Assembly (NCBI GenBank): GCA_905182995.1
Contig: CAJJDP010000022.1
Coordinates: 567,488 to 631,487 of the forward strand
Direction: 5' to 3'
Length of the DNA stretch: 64,000 nucleotides
Origin: Paramecium octaurelia
Lineage: Eukaryota; Ciliophora; Oligohymenophorea; Peniculida; Parameciidae
Below the pieces are notes generated by a model, which worked only from the letters and a program-made list of their open reading frames with translations, had not been told where the DNA came from and ran no database searches. The position numbers and the translations under genes were made by a program. How positions within the stretch are numbered: position 1 is the first letter of the stretch; each line of letters opens with the position of its first letter. Below, in pieces: positions 23,920 to 35,611 of this stretch.

Positions 23920-26900
23920 TCATTATAAAGCTTCCTATTAAACTAAATGGATTGTTATAGGATTGCTATCTCTTATTTAACATTTAACGATATCGATTTA
24001 AGGATGAAACACGTCTTTGATTCTGAAAATGTTGAGATTCTACGTCTCTTCATCCAAAACATAAATAGAATCTTTGTAAACAGCCATGGACAAATCATCC
24101 TGCAAAGTTCTTTCATAATCTTTAGGCGCTTTTTCGGCATAGGCTTCCAAGTTCTCCTTCTCATTTTTCTTTTTGGCTATGGGATTCTTAATTTTAAACT
24201 TCAAAGTAACTCCAGCTTTGACAAGCTCGAAAACCTCGACAAAAAAGTCTTCCTCAGTTTTATAGTAGGAAACAAATAATTTTGGACTTACCATGTCAAC
24301 AATAGGCTTTGTAAATCTTGAGTTTACAAATGGCGATTTAAATGACAAATCAACATTGAATTCCCAATTATCTTTCAATATGTCATAAGTAAAATAGATA
24401 AGTTTATCTGAGGTCAAATCAATCTCGCTAGAAACACCACCAAATAAGCATATCATATTTTTGTCCTCATCATGAAGGGCTGTTCCACCGTAGATATTGA
24501 TGGGTAGGTTTTTTAAAGGCTTCCTATTAAGAATGATTAGAATATTAATATTACCACTATTTTGTTTTAATAGTGTACACAAAGACCTTATCTGTAATTT
24601 ATTTATTGAGGTTATCTCCAAGTTCGTAGCCTCCAATCACATATATCTTTCCTTCAGCATATAATAAAGTTGGACTCAAGATGGGAGCTGGAATGTCTGG
24701 CAATCTCTTCAAAGTGACAGTCTATGTATCCTTGTGTTTATTGTATGCGCACTCGTAAAGATGTTACGTTTTCATATCCTCCTTAAGGGCTCCAGAAAGG
24801 TAGATAACATCAACAAAGTTAAAAGTAAACATGCAGTGTTTGGATATCTTAAAATTAGTTTAATTAGGTTTTAAGAGACAAACTTTCATAAATCTAGGGT
24901 CCTTCATATTTTCTAAAGGAGTAATGATAATGTAGTTTTAACCATAACCAACCCATAGAATGGCCTAAGCCTTACTTTGCATTTCATTGAAATCAATATT
25001 CTATGCTGTTAATTATTTACTCAAGTTCATGGCCTAATTCAAAATATTGACATAGGGTGTTTTCTTAGGTAGTTTGTAAGTGGACTTTAAGAATTCACTT
25101 AGACCATCATAGGGTGTTATTAAAGGATGTGAGAAGTCCATAACATCAATGTCTTACACTCTCTGAAGCGTTGCCAGACAATACAAAACCTTCACTGCAT
25201 CATCAATATCAGTGGAGAAGTTCTTCCTGTTGGCTACATACCAACCTGATATTTTAATGATTCCAGTTTTAGTAAAACATAAGCTATTAGTTGATAAATT
25301 TCCATGTTCCATATGATTATCTTTCAATTCTTTTAAAGCCTTAAAGATAATTTTTACAATCAATGCTAACTCTTTAGCTTCAAATGTGTTTTTATAAAGT
25401 TTTCTATTTTCAACTTCAGAATCCAAGGTAGTTGAAATTTCCTCATTAACATAATACATAAGATAGGAATTTTCTAAGATAAAAGAGATGCTTACTTTCT
25501 TCAGAACATGCAAAATACTCAATAGGAGTCAATAGAATTTCTGATTGTATCCTCTTGTTAAATGCTTGGAACAACTACGAAATTTCAACCAAAGACTCAA
25601 CTTTGATCTGATGTAAATAAAACTTTTGTTTTTCTTCTACATGCTCTGCACTCAAATAAGCTTCGTTCTGATCTGCATACAAGTCTTTAATCACACCATA
25701 CTATCTGACATGCTAATGATAACAATTACACTATCATACCTTTGAATATCTTCTAAACACACTCTCATCCACCTGTTTTTGTTATGCTTTAACAACAAAG
25801 CTTAGAGTCTTAGGTATGAAGAGCAATAAGTCTTAATTCGTGTGTAAGGAATAGCAATTTAATAATTCAATGCATGCTTAATTTGGGAGGATGTTATATA
25901 CACAATGAACTGTCTCTATCTCCTTTCTGGCCAAACAATGCAAATATCCATTCTAAAATAAATAGTTGTGTCCTCCAGCATCCAAGCACTTCAATTCAAA
26001 AGGTTGGTTTCTGGTTTCATAAGCATTCTGATACAAAATTGGATTCTATTTGCTGTTCTCTTTGTAATTCTATAATTATGTGAGAGAAGCCAAAGAATAA
26101 AAACACCTAAAATTAAAATCCAAAATAAAAATGTTTTTAGATGCCTGCATTAGAAATACTCCATGTTGAACTTCTATACAATATACGATGTGTTTAATTT
26201 TAAAGTTCAGTAAACAAAATTACTTGAATATTTCATCTGTGCTGCAAGCAAATCTCAGTAACCCCTCCTTGAAATTTCCTTTTCTTTTTGAAATATCATA
26301 ATAGCAATATCTGATTCCATTCTAGAATACATTATTGTAATCAGGTATACAATAAATATAATTGTTATGAGGATCAAAGAAATGAAATGAACTCCTATGC
26401 CATTGAAAATTCTTGGGTCCCTAATAGATCTTGATAACCTTTTTGCTTATATATTCATCATCACCATAATTGTATACATCTTCCTCATTGTCGTTTTTTA
26501 CTAATTCCAAATTAAATGCCACTTCAAAAGAATTAAAATAAACCTCTTGAGTTGCCTCGTCAGCCTATTACTATTGATTCATGACCATTATTTTGGATAA
26601 TAATTTAGGTTCTTAATCTAGGACATTCTACTATTGCTATTGCTACTACTTATTGCCTTTTTTAACTTCCTTCTTATCCTCAATTACTTCTAGTGGCTAT
26701 TCTTAATTCATATCATCTTCCAAAGCAAAATTAATCACCAACAATTAGGGGTCTTCGAATTTAACATTCTTGATGTTTCTAAACAATTCAACTTCTCGCT
26801 TCTGACTGATGCTACCCCTGTCATGTGATTCATCATATACTTTTAATAAGAATGTAGATGTATTATGACTAAAGAAAAAAAACTTATCTTCGTTTGGATG

Positions 26901-28199
26901 ATAAACTACATCTGATTCAATTCTGAAAGGCTGCTTCTTTCTATACACTTTCAAAAAATGAAATTTATTAGTTTCATAATTGTACAAATGTATTTGATTT
27001 GCTTTAGTGAAGTATAACCAAGGGGATGCATCAGGCAATGTTTTTTCTTTGTGGTATTATAAATAGGCTCCAAGTGAATCATTTTTGAAGTATGTTTGCA
27101 TTCCTTTTTGGCGAACACTTTTAATGGCGTGATTGATATCACTCATTTTAGGCATGTCAAATTTATCAAAAACACTCATTTGCTCAATCAATTACATAAT
27201 CATTTAAGGAACATCATTTTCAAATTGAGATGCGATTGATTACTTATAGTTGTCAATTAATCTAAACTGATTAAGCATATATATATTTACCCTTCCCATT
27301 CGTCTTAATTCAATCTAAGGTCAATTAGGGAATCAAAAGTGTAAATTTTATGATCAACCAAAAATAGAAATAACAATGAAAATATCACGCAATCATAGAT
27401 GTAGTAATCACTTTCTTATTAAACGAAGTGTTTGATTATTTTCTAGAATACTTGAATTTATTACTTGTTCTTTATTGTTAGTTTAAATTGATGGATTGCT
27501 TAATAAAAACTTCTTACCGTCTTTAGTTAAGATGCTTTCTGGTCTCAGAAAACGATACGCAAATTTCTCTTTGTGGAGTTAATTTAATGTATCGCTCACT
27601 TGTTCTAAGATAAGTAAACTTTGCATTAGAGTTTCTAATTTCAAATGTTCCAGAGAGTCGCTCAAGGTATTGTATTTTGGTATCATTCTATCTATTGCAT
27701 AGAGAGTTTTCTCTGGCCGCAATTGCACATTGGTAGATTCAAATTAACTGATTGTTAATGAAGTAAACCTTAACAAACCTTCAGCGTTGACTTTGTTCAT
27801 GTTATACAAATATGATATGTTGTTAGAGGCATAATCAAAGTTGTCAAAAAGAGAACGTTTAAATATTAATTATGTTCCAAAACCCTATAATAATTACATT
27901 TAAGTTACATCCAACACTTCTGCTGTAATTGATGAACCTGTTGTCTTCAGAATTCTCGCTACTTTGTAACCTTTTGGCTTAAGTAAATTAGTGCAGTGTT
28001 TCATTGGATCATCCCAATTAACTAGATCTTCATCTTGGATGTCCAATTTATGAATTTGATTAATCTCTTAAGTTTTCTTGTTTAATTGTTGCTAGAACAC
28101 CGACTATGATGAGATCGTCTGGCCAGATCTCAATCCCAGGTGTGCCTTCTTGGTTTTTGGAATGACTCTTTTATTAGTGGTTCCACAGATAGAACCCAT
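23920..28199 (-). CDS. Tandem pseudokinase / Kelch-like protein, Met-Gly start
   Basis: One minus-strand gene of roughly 1,380 codons, MGSICGTTNKRVIP to HLVQQEALQ; Gly2 and Cys5 suggest acylation. First module: a kinase-like lobe where the catalytic loop reads YRFLRPESIL (not HRDLKPEN) and DFG is SNP, then beta-propeller-like repeats (DASPWLYFTKANQIHLYNY, HFFDPHNNYIYCIPDYNN). Second module: another kinase-like lobe with HGNLSTNSLCF and SGW in place of DFG, then Kelch-type repeats (LLYAEGKIYVIGGYELGD, MICLFGGVSSEIDL, SMAVYKDSIYVLD). Both kinase lobes lack the catalytic Asp, so phosphotransfer is unlikely. Verified short introns include those at about 27,270, 25,725, 25,495 and 24,550. Role unknown; likely a scaffold. 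Confidence 0.72.
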
Positions 28200-28374
28200 T
28201 TGAGATTTTAATTATAATTATTATAGTTAATATTCAATGCCATTTACAAATACAGAATCCACCACAATGCCTCTAACATAAACTAAATGTCTCTCTACTC
28301 CATTTTAAGTAATCATCAATGGATATATAGGAATTAAGAATATTGTATTTTTATAATCTTATGTATTATTTTAA

Positions 28375-29667
28375 TCATCCATAATATGGTTAATTGGGAT
28401 TTTGATATCCCTGTGGATTCTGATTCTAGGCTGGAACCAAAACTCCGCCAGTGGCAGGTTGATATTTATAAGAATCATCAAATTGCACAGATACAGGCTA
28501 AATTAAATAGAAATTTATAATTTTACATTCATAACCTGAGGATTCCAACCAGAAGGAGCCACTACTGGTTATTCATAGCTTGCAATTGGTTTAGCAACTA
28601 TTCTAATCGGCAATTCTATGCCTGGATCCTAGGAACAACATAAGCATATTCCATCCAATTCTCCAGTGGCAGAGAGTTAGTAATTGTTCTGCACAATCTT
28701 TCCATTAGTTGTAGGATCCAAGGGTTTGTGTCTTCCAGCGTCAACTAAAGACAAGTTCATATTCTTTTTATGTTCATTTAATGCAGATTAACCAGATTCG
28801 ATTCCTGGAGTTGTAGAACTCGCACAAACCCTATAAATCATTCTAGTGTGGCCTTATTTGCTAATAATTCTCAATCTGCTTGTCACACTGGCTTTAATAA
28901 TTGGAATGCCCACTTTTGATTGAGTATTATCAATTTCTATTTGCAACTTGGCAACCTCTCCTGGTTGATATGCTGATTTATCAAACTGAAATTTGAATGA
29001 AATTGTCTAGGTGAATAATCAATTTTAACATACTCCCATAGGAATGCAACAACATGATGTTGGTTGTAAGACCTATGATCCCTCATTTTGGTTGACTTAC
29101 TCCTTAATGGGCTCTCTGACTAGAAATTCCTATTTATATTTAATCTTGTCTAAGCTCTTATCTGGTGAATCTATTTCAGCCTTAACACTGTATTTTATTT
29201 TGCATTCTAAGTCTTTCTCCTAATATTCAAAAGAACCTGGTAAACTTTCCTTTAATTTGAAATTAAAAGGAAATGTGTATTGTCCTTATGGTATCATTCT
29301 GTTTATGATTTCAATATATACCCTTGTTAAAATATGTATACTGGAATTTTATGCTGATAAAATTCATTATCATTATCGTAATGCTCTGTAACTTATTTTG
29401 ATTGTCTTTATGGAGGGTTAGTTCCTGGGATATCCTCGTAAACAGTTCTGGTTTCTGTCCATTTCGCTTTTTCAGACCCTTTCACTTTCAAATAAATAGT
29501 CGAGCTTGGAAATGCTCCACCTCCCACATTCAAGTAAATATTGCCTAAATTTATGCTTTAATTTTACCTTGTACTTCTTCACCTGCAAAATAAAATGGCT
29601 TATCAGTACGAATGTACAAACCATTTTGTTTTGAATGATCAAATCCATTTGCATTTTAGTTTCCCAT
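28375..29667 (-). CDS. Arrestin-domain protein
   Basis: Starts MGNQNANGFDHSKQNGLYIR; the N-terminal strand LYIRTDKPFYFAGEEVQGKI is the classic alpha-arrestin opening. The arrestin-N lobe continues (GGGAFPSSTIYLKVKGSEKA, QYTFPFNFKLKESLPGSFEY) and the arrestin-C lobe follows (ISFKFQFDKSAYQPGEVAKL, VGIPIIKASVTSRLRII). The tail is Pro/Gln/Tyr-rich (GYQNPNQPYYG). Alpha-arrestins link membrane cargo to ubiquitin ligases and trafficking. Met-Gly with Ala6 may allow myristoylation. Introns of about 20-30 nt occur near 29,555, 29,320, 29,020 and 28,525. Exact subfamily (ARRDC or VPS26-like) is not settled. Confidence 0.8.
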
Positions 29668-29884
29668 AAGTAAATTAAATTTATGATATTGAAATTATTA
29701 AGATCTAGTTAAGTATGATAAATTTTATTCTAATTTTATATATCAAGGATCAAATTATAATTATATTTAATCAATCCTTAGCAATAGACAAATCTAAATC
29801 TAAAGTCATAAGATAAATAGACAAATATATCATGGAATCTAAAATTGCATGTCATAACTGTAAAATAAAATAATATTATAATAA

Positions 29885-31018
29885 TCAATCGCTTCCTCCC
29901 CCTGGACAAGCAGCTTATGGTTTTTAAGAGTAGAAGTCATAAACAGATTGCTTCACTTGACTTATAAGATCAATCTGATCCTTCCTCACTTGACTTGCCT
30001 TATCATACTCTGATAAGAAGTCCTTGCACATCTTATCAACTGAATCTAACATTTGCAGATTTCTCACCTATAAATAATCACCAAATAGGACATACCTTCT
30101 TTCCCCTTGCTGTATCTACAATAGCTGTTTACTAATTTATGCACATACTCATAGCAGTTATGTGATCTCTTAATTATTGTTCTGTTCTTTTGAGATTATT
30201 GAAATACTCAACTAAATGAATGTTACGATCATCATATTCCTAAATTTGCAAGTCTTCCACTTCTTAATAGTCCTATAAGTTTTTTTATAAGGTTTGTTCA
30301 AAGTTAACAATTAATTATTTTAATTTTTCATAAACTTCTCTATATCCTCCATTTTCAGTTGCAACTTATGCAAAAATCTCAGAGATGTCCACCAAAGGTT
30401 GATCATTCTTCGCAATCACTGCTGTTTAAATAAAAGCCATTGCCACTTTCCCTAATTCAGCTAATGAGCAATCCCCTCCTGTAAATCCATCTAATGTGAG
30501 CAGCACCTATTAAAGTGATGTTAAAGCGTCTAGATGATCTCTCTTTTTATTTGAAAACAATCTTGCAGCCTCATCCCTAATGCTTTTCAAAATTCTGATA
30601 TCGCTATCTGTAGTCTATTTAGGATTGAATAAAGTACTTTTTAAGATTCCAGATTATTATCTAATTCAGATCTTGCTTTGTTATTGGAAGTAGAACAATT
30701 TTCCAATTATTCATTCGCTCTAGAACCAACCTATTCGGCATCTTTTATGTCTTTTTTTCTTAACTCTAATTCCATTGAACATTAATTTCTTTGTTATGTA
30801 TACAATTAATCATGTCTAATTTATTCCTCATCTATTGTTGATTTTAGATTATCCAAAAATGCTATTGTTGTCGTTTGCGCTCCTCCTGATTTTATTTGAG
30901 TTTGCAATTCTGTTAAAATACTCACCAAACTAGGTTTTGGATTTCCTATTATCTAATACTTCTCCAGTAATTGGGAGTATCCTAACACCAATAACAAATA
31001 CACAGCGATTAGTTTCAT
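29885..31018 (-). CDS. Trichocyst matrix protein
   Basis: Begins with a signal peptide, MKLIAVYLLLVLGYSQLLEK, followed by heptad-rich helix. The block PSLVSILTELQTQIKSGGAQ, then FLDNLKSTIDEEQIRHDQLY and CSMELELRKKDIKDA, is the hallmark of Paramecium trichocyst matrix proteins. These are secreted into dense-core granules, processed and crystallised; on exocytosis the lattice expands. The second half continues as coiled coil and ends KPQAACPGGGSD. Introns of about 23 nt lie near 30,640 and about 25 nt near 30,080. About 350 residues, the normal precursor size. Only 20 nt separates its start from the divergent gene. Confidence 0.88.
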
Positions 31019-31038
31019 AAAACGAATTAAAATATATT

Positions 31039-31680
31039 ATGTCAAATAATAATAATATTGAGAGACATAAAAGAATACTAAATATTGTTTCACATTTGGG
31101 TTTAAACAAGAAAAAAAGCACCATTCCAGCATTCGAAAAGAAAAGATTATCTTAATCGAGAATCGTATTTTACAAACCAGAATAATGTTAAGAAGAGGAA
31201 GATCAATTAATCGTCAAGGCCAAAGAATTATTATCTAAGCCAGTTAAAAGAAAGCTAATCAGATCAGAATCATAATTGGTGCAAATGATCTCTGATAAAT
31301 ATGATATGCTCAAAGATGATACAGAAGAAAACAGTGCCTATCATCATATCTAGCTTAGCCTAGTGAAATTGTAGGAACAAGAAATACTGGGTCAATTCCA
31401 TGAGGTTAAACACAACCTAAGGATGTCCAAGACCTCTTATCCTGATCCTATTACAGTCCCATAACAAAAAGTGTAAGTATAAAACATGTTCGAAAAAAAA
31501 TGCAGTCAACACACCATCGCATCACCTCAAGAAAACACAATCAGATAAAAAATCAACGATTTCTTATACAAAACAAGAGAATCCTTCAAAGATTTCTAAG
31601 CAGACGTTTCACATTATAAAAATCTCAAATAGCATCATCGATTATATAAATAGAGAACTGCCACATATTTCTAATAATGA
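31039..31680 (+). CDS. Hypothetical protein, about 213 aa
   Basis: A continuous frame starting MSNNNNIERHKRILNIVSHL and ending LYKQRTATYFQQ, no intron required. Lys/Gln/Ser-rich, largely helical or disordered, without membrane segments. Not recognised. It is divergent from the trichocyst matrix gene with a 20-nt gap between start codons, so transcription signals of each must overlap the neighbour or be extremely compact. Confidence 0.65.
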
Positions 31681-32203
31681 CTTTCAATTAAAGATTTTTA
31701 TATATTGATATTTGCTTCTAATATACTCTAATTAAAAGAAAGAAAAACATATTTTTTATATCAATAATATTCAACACTAATTAATATAACATTTATATAT
31801 TATTATTCATATAATTTCATAGTTCTAGTAAAAAATTAATTGAAATGCTATATGAAAATTATTTATTTGGTAAAATATCCTCTTTTAATAAAATCTAAAA
31901 AGTAACATATATTTTCTAATTGATATTTATTAATTGAATTTCAGAAAATTGAAAATACAGCTTGGATATTATCAAAGTAGGAAATAATTATCTGCATTCC
32001 ATTATTTAAATATAGTATTTTAAAGATATAAAAAAGAAATTTATCCAATATCTTAGTTTATATTATAACTTTACTTTAAAATATTTTGAAAAAAATGGAA
32101 TTATCACTTAAAAGCTATTGGTTTAGCGACTTTTAATACAAAACAGTACAAGTAATTTCTAAAAATTAATAAAATCTGATCAATTATCAGTGATCATTAT
32201 TAA
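31681..32203. other. Spacer upstream of coiled-coil gene
   Basis: 523 nt, AT-rich. A short frame from an ATG at 32096 (MELSLKSYWFSDFQYKTVQ) could be a small upstream frame. Nothing else recognisable. Confidence 0.4.
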
Positions 32204-34658
32204 ATGTTCAATTATACTTAATCAGAAGAAGAAATAAACCATCCTTAATATAGAACAAGGGTTAGATACAAGTAAATACATTGTTTAAATAGAAGGGATA
32301 ATGCAATTTCTCGAGATTTGAGTGGAAAACTGGATGTAACTTGTTTTTTAATGGCTGTGGAAATATAGCGCTTGGTTGCAGAGAACACAGAATTAAAAAT
32401 CCAAATTAAATAGCACCATGACAGTGGACTCGATAGAATTAATTATGAGATGTAAATAAGAGACTTAATGGAGAAACTTTAACGATTGCAACAGTATGAA
32501 TTAGATTAAGCTTAGAGACAATTAGTTGATCGTGACTGACAATGAGAGATTGAGAAAACTTATATAGGACCTCGAAGTCTCCTTATCAAAATATGAGATC
32601 TAATTTAGGGATTATGATCCAAATTGGAGAAAGGAATTGGAAAATTAAAAAAAACAGCTACTATAATTATAAAAAAAAATAGGAGATGAAGATATAGGTA
32701 ATGTTGAAATTTTCAATTTTAGATGATTTGAAGGCTCAATTAAACCAATTGAAGCGAAAACTTAATGATTATGATAGATAATTTGATGGGAAGAATCCAG
32801 ATGAACTTTAAAGAATGCTTGATGAATTGAGAAGAAAAGCTAAATTATACGATGACTTGTAAAATAAATTAGGAGGCATGAATCCAGATATTCTTGCTAA
32901 AAAGCTAAAGGACCTTGAGAAATTATAAAAACAATTTGGAGGGAGTCCAGAAGATTTGTTGAAAGTATATAAATTATTAATGAATTCCAAAGGAATTAGA
33001 AAAATTAAGGAAAAAAGCTAAAGATGCAGATGAATTGAAGAAGGAATTAGATAGGTAATAAAGAGAGAATGATAAATAAAAGAATGATCTTGGAATGCTG
33101 GATGATTTATAGGTATTTATATTTACAATACATTAAATAGAAAAATTGTTAGGATTTATAATTTACTAATGGATAATTAAATTAATAATTAAATGATCTT
33201 AAAAATAAATTAAAGGATTTAGAAGGAATAAAAAATGAATTAAATTAATTAAGAGATTTAACAAATAAAAAGGATTAAGAAATTGTAAGTTTAAAAATGT
33301 AATTAAATGATGCTTAAAAATAAATTTCAGATTTATAGAAATAATTGTAAGATTAAGCCAGATTATTAAATGAAATTCAATACAAATACAGGTAGGCAGA
33401 ATAAGACAAAATGAAATTATAAAAAGATTTATAGAATTGTTTAGAAGAGTTGGATTCTGCTGATGGTTAAAAGGATGTTGCTGAATAACTAAAAGATGAT
33501 AATGATAAATTAAATTAGGAAGTTGATTAATTACATGAGGACAATGATAAATTATAGAATGAAAATGAAGATCTTAGGAATAGACTAAATGATCTATTAA
33601 GGTAAATTTAGGATAAGGATAATAAACTAAAAGATTTATAGACTGATTTAATCAAGAAAAACCAAGAGTTAAAAGATTTTAGTAATAAATTAAAGGAAGC
33701 TAATGACAAGATATAATGGATCAAGAATGAATTTGGATTAACTGATGATGATCTAGACCCAAAGAAAAGAAAATCTAATAGTAAGAATAACTAAGAAAAC
33801 AAGTTATTTGCAAGCATTTAACCATCCAATATGCTGATGCACTACTTATTACTTTCAACTGAAAATGAAAGATTGGGGATTATTATTGATAAATAATATG
33901 GCTAGATTGAATCTCTTTAAAATCAAGTGAACGCTTATAAATAAAAAAACGAATAAATAACTTAGCAACTATAATAATAACTTATCTTATAGTCTCAAAT
34001 GAAAATGGATAATGAAATCGAAAAGCTAAAGGAGTATTATGAAAATAAAATCGTAATGTTGACAATGGAATTAAGTCGATTAAGACAATAATAAACATCC
34101 TCATATTAATCAATCTCAACTCTTCAAACAAGATTTACAAGTTAACCAAATGGTAAGTTATATGATTCCACCACACTTCAACCAAAAAGAGAAGAGGAAT
34201 TACTTTCCTTGCTTGTATTAATGGCTGCTGAAGTGCAGAATCTAAGAGATTAAAATAGTTCCTTGTTATTACGTTAGAATGATACTGAAATAAATAAGGG
34301 ATTGTTGAGTAGGAGTTCTAATCGTGTCATTGTTGAACAATTGACTCTACTTGAAGACCAAGATAATTTAGAATAATCAAAAAATTATTTCTTAAATTCC
34401 CATAAAGAGACAAATAAAGAATATCAGGTCAATTATAAATATTCAACTTAAATCAAGAATAATGTTAATAATGAATAATACTAGAATCTAGTTTCCCCCA
34501 TTGATAGAGTAAACTCTTTATAGGGGGACATTGGTTCTTAAAGATCCTATCAATATTAATCATAGATTCCATACAAATTCGATTAAAACTCATAGCAATT
34601 AGAAGGCAGTGGATTATTGAAGATGTAAAAATATGAGACTTCAAGATATGTAAATTGA
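32204..34658 (+). CDS. Long coiled-coil protein
   Basis: Starts MFNYTQSEEEINHPQYRTR, ends YETSRYVN; about 770 codons after splicing. The middle is an almost uninterrupted coiled coil (NERLRKLIQDLEVSLSKYEI, KLKDLEKLQKQFGG, QLKDDNDKLNQEVDQLHEDN), with three GG(M/S)(N/S)P(D/E)(D/I)L-type repeats (FDGKNPDELQRML, LGGMNPDILAKKL, FGGSPEDLLK). Introns identified: 21 nt near 32271, 22 nt near 32495, 25 nt near 32697, 28 nt near 32966 and about 28 nt near 33113. Likely a structural protein of the cytoskeleton or basal body by type; no orthologue can be named. The C-terminal 250 residues are Gln/Asn-rich. Confidence 0.78.
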
Positions 34659-34703
34659 AGTATTATTTAATATCAATAATATATATTCGTTTTAATAAAA
34701 AGG

Positions 34704-35080
34704 ATGAAAAGCCTAGTTATGATAACTTTCATGATTACTCTATCTAACTGTCTCAACATAAGATAATGTAATCCTGCTATGTGTAAGGGTACTGCTATGG
34801 AATGTATGGAGTCAACTGAATGGTATTAAGATTGGAATATCATTAATATAGTGCTAAACAACTAACCTCTTGTTTAAAGGATTTAAAGTCACATATTGCT
34901 GAAGATAATTCCTATGAATCATTTGAGACATGTTTGAATAAGAGTTTTGCAGCAGGAAAACTCTTGGGTTGTGCAAAGACTCAATGTCCCAATTCTGCAG
35001 CTTAATTTGTTACCATGATATTCAACTCTGCCTAATCCTAGTCCTACATATCAATAGACTTCAAAAAGTCCATCATCTGA
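34704..35080 (+). CDS. Small secreted cysteine-containing protein
   Basis: Starts with a clear signal peptide, MKSLVMITFMITLSNCLNIRQ. The mature part of about 90 residues has about eight Cys (CNPAMCKG, MECMEST, SCLKDLKS, ETCLNKS, LLGCAKTQCPNSA), suggesting disulfides in the secretory path. A 29-nt intron (GTATTA...TATAG) near 34825 joins ESTE to CAKQLTSC. It ends IDFKKSII with TGA. No family recognised. It starts 45 nt after the coiled-coil gene. Confidence 0.65.
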
Positions 35081-35611
35081 TATAAAATCATCAAAAATTT
35101 TATTAAAATTCATATTCCTTTTATATTTAAATCCCTTCTCATATTTAACATCCAATTTATTATATCATTTAATTTCGATCCAAAAAATACTAATTAAGTT
35201 TATTTTTAGTAGAAGAAAGAAGTGAACCAAATATTTACTTTCTATAAATGATTTAATTAGAGACCTTTGTTTAGAATAATAAATATCATTCAAATTTATT
35301 GTGTTAATACACAGATTAAGTGAATAGATATTGTGTTAATATTTATATAAAGAATCCATTAGTTTGATTCTTAATACCAATATTAGTATTTACAGAATTT
35401 TGCTTTCCTATTGTAAATTTGACATTTATTACATAAATTGTATTTATTAAATCATTGCAAAATTAAGCGTAATCTTGATTTGATTAATATCTCTTAATTT
35501 TTGGAGCTAAAATGAAGTTTTTGATTTAAATAACAATCATTTTTAATAAGATAATATAGCAAATCTGAATATATTTAAATCAAATTGAGAATTACAATTA
35601 TTTATATAAAA
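35081..35611. other. Spacer
   Basis: 531 nt of AT-rich sequence before the RBR gene. No frame, repeat or RNA gene was recognised. Confidence 0.5.

Noticed and set aside
23947-24279. Plus-strand frame of 110 codons with hydrophobic stretches
   Set aside because: Antisense to the 3' end of the pseudokinase/Kelch gene, which reads on with Kelch motifs and known introns.
23920-28199. Two neighbouring pseudokinase/Kelch genes
   Set aside because: The frame reads without a stop through the putative boundary near 26,050-26,200, and no start context is seen there, so one gene was called.
30930-31124. Minus-strand frame MVLFFLFKPKCETIFS as a membrane protein
   Set aside because: It overlaps the start of the trichocyst matrix gene in another frame and is antisense to the plus-strand gene at 31039.
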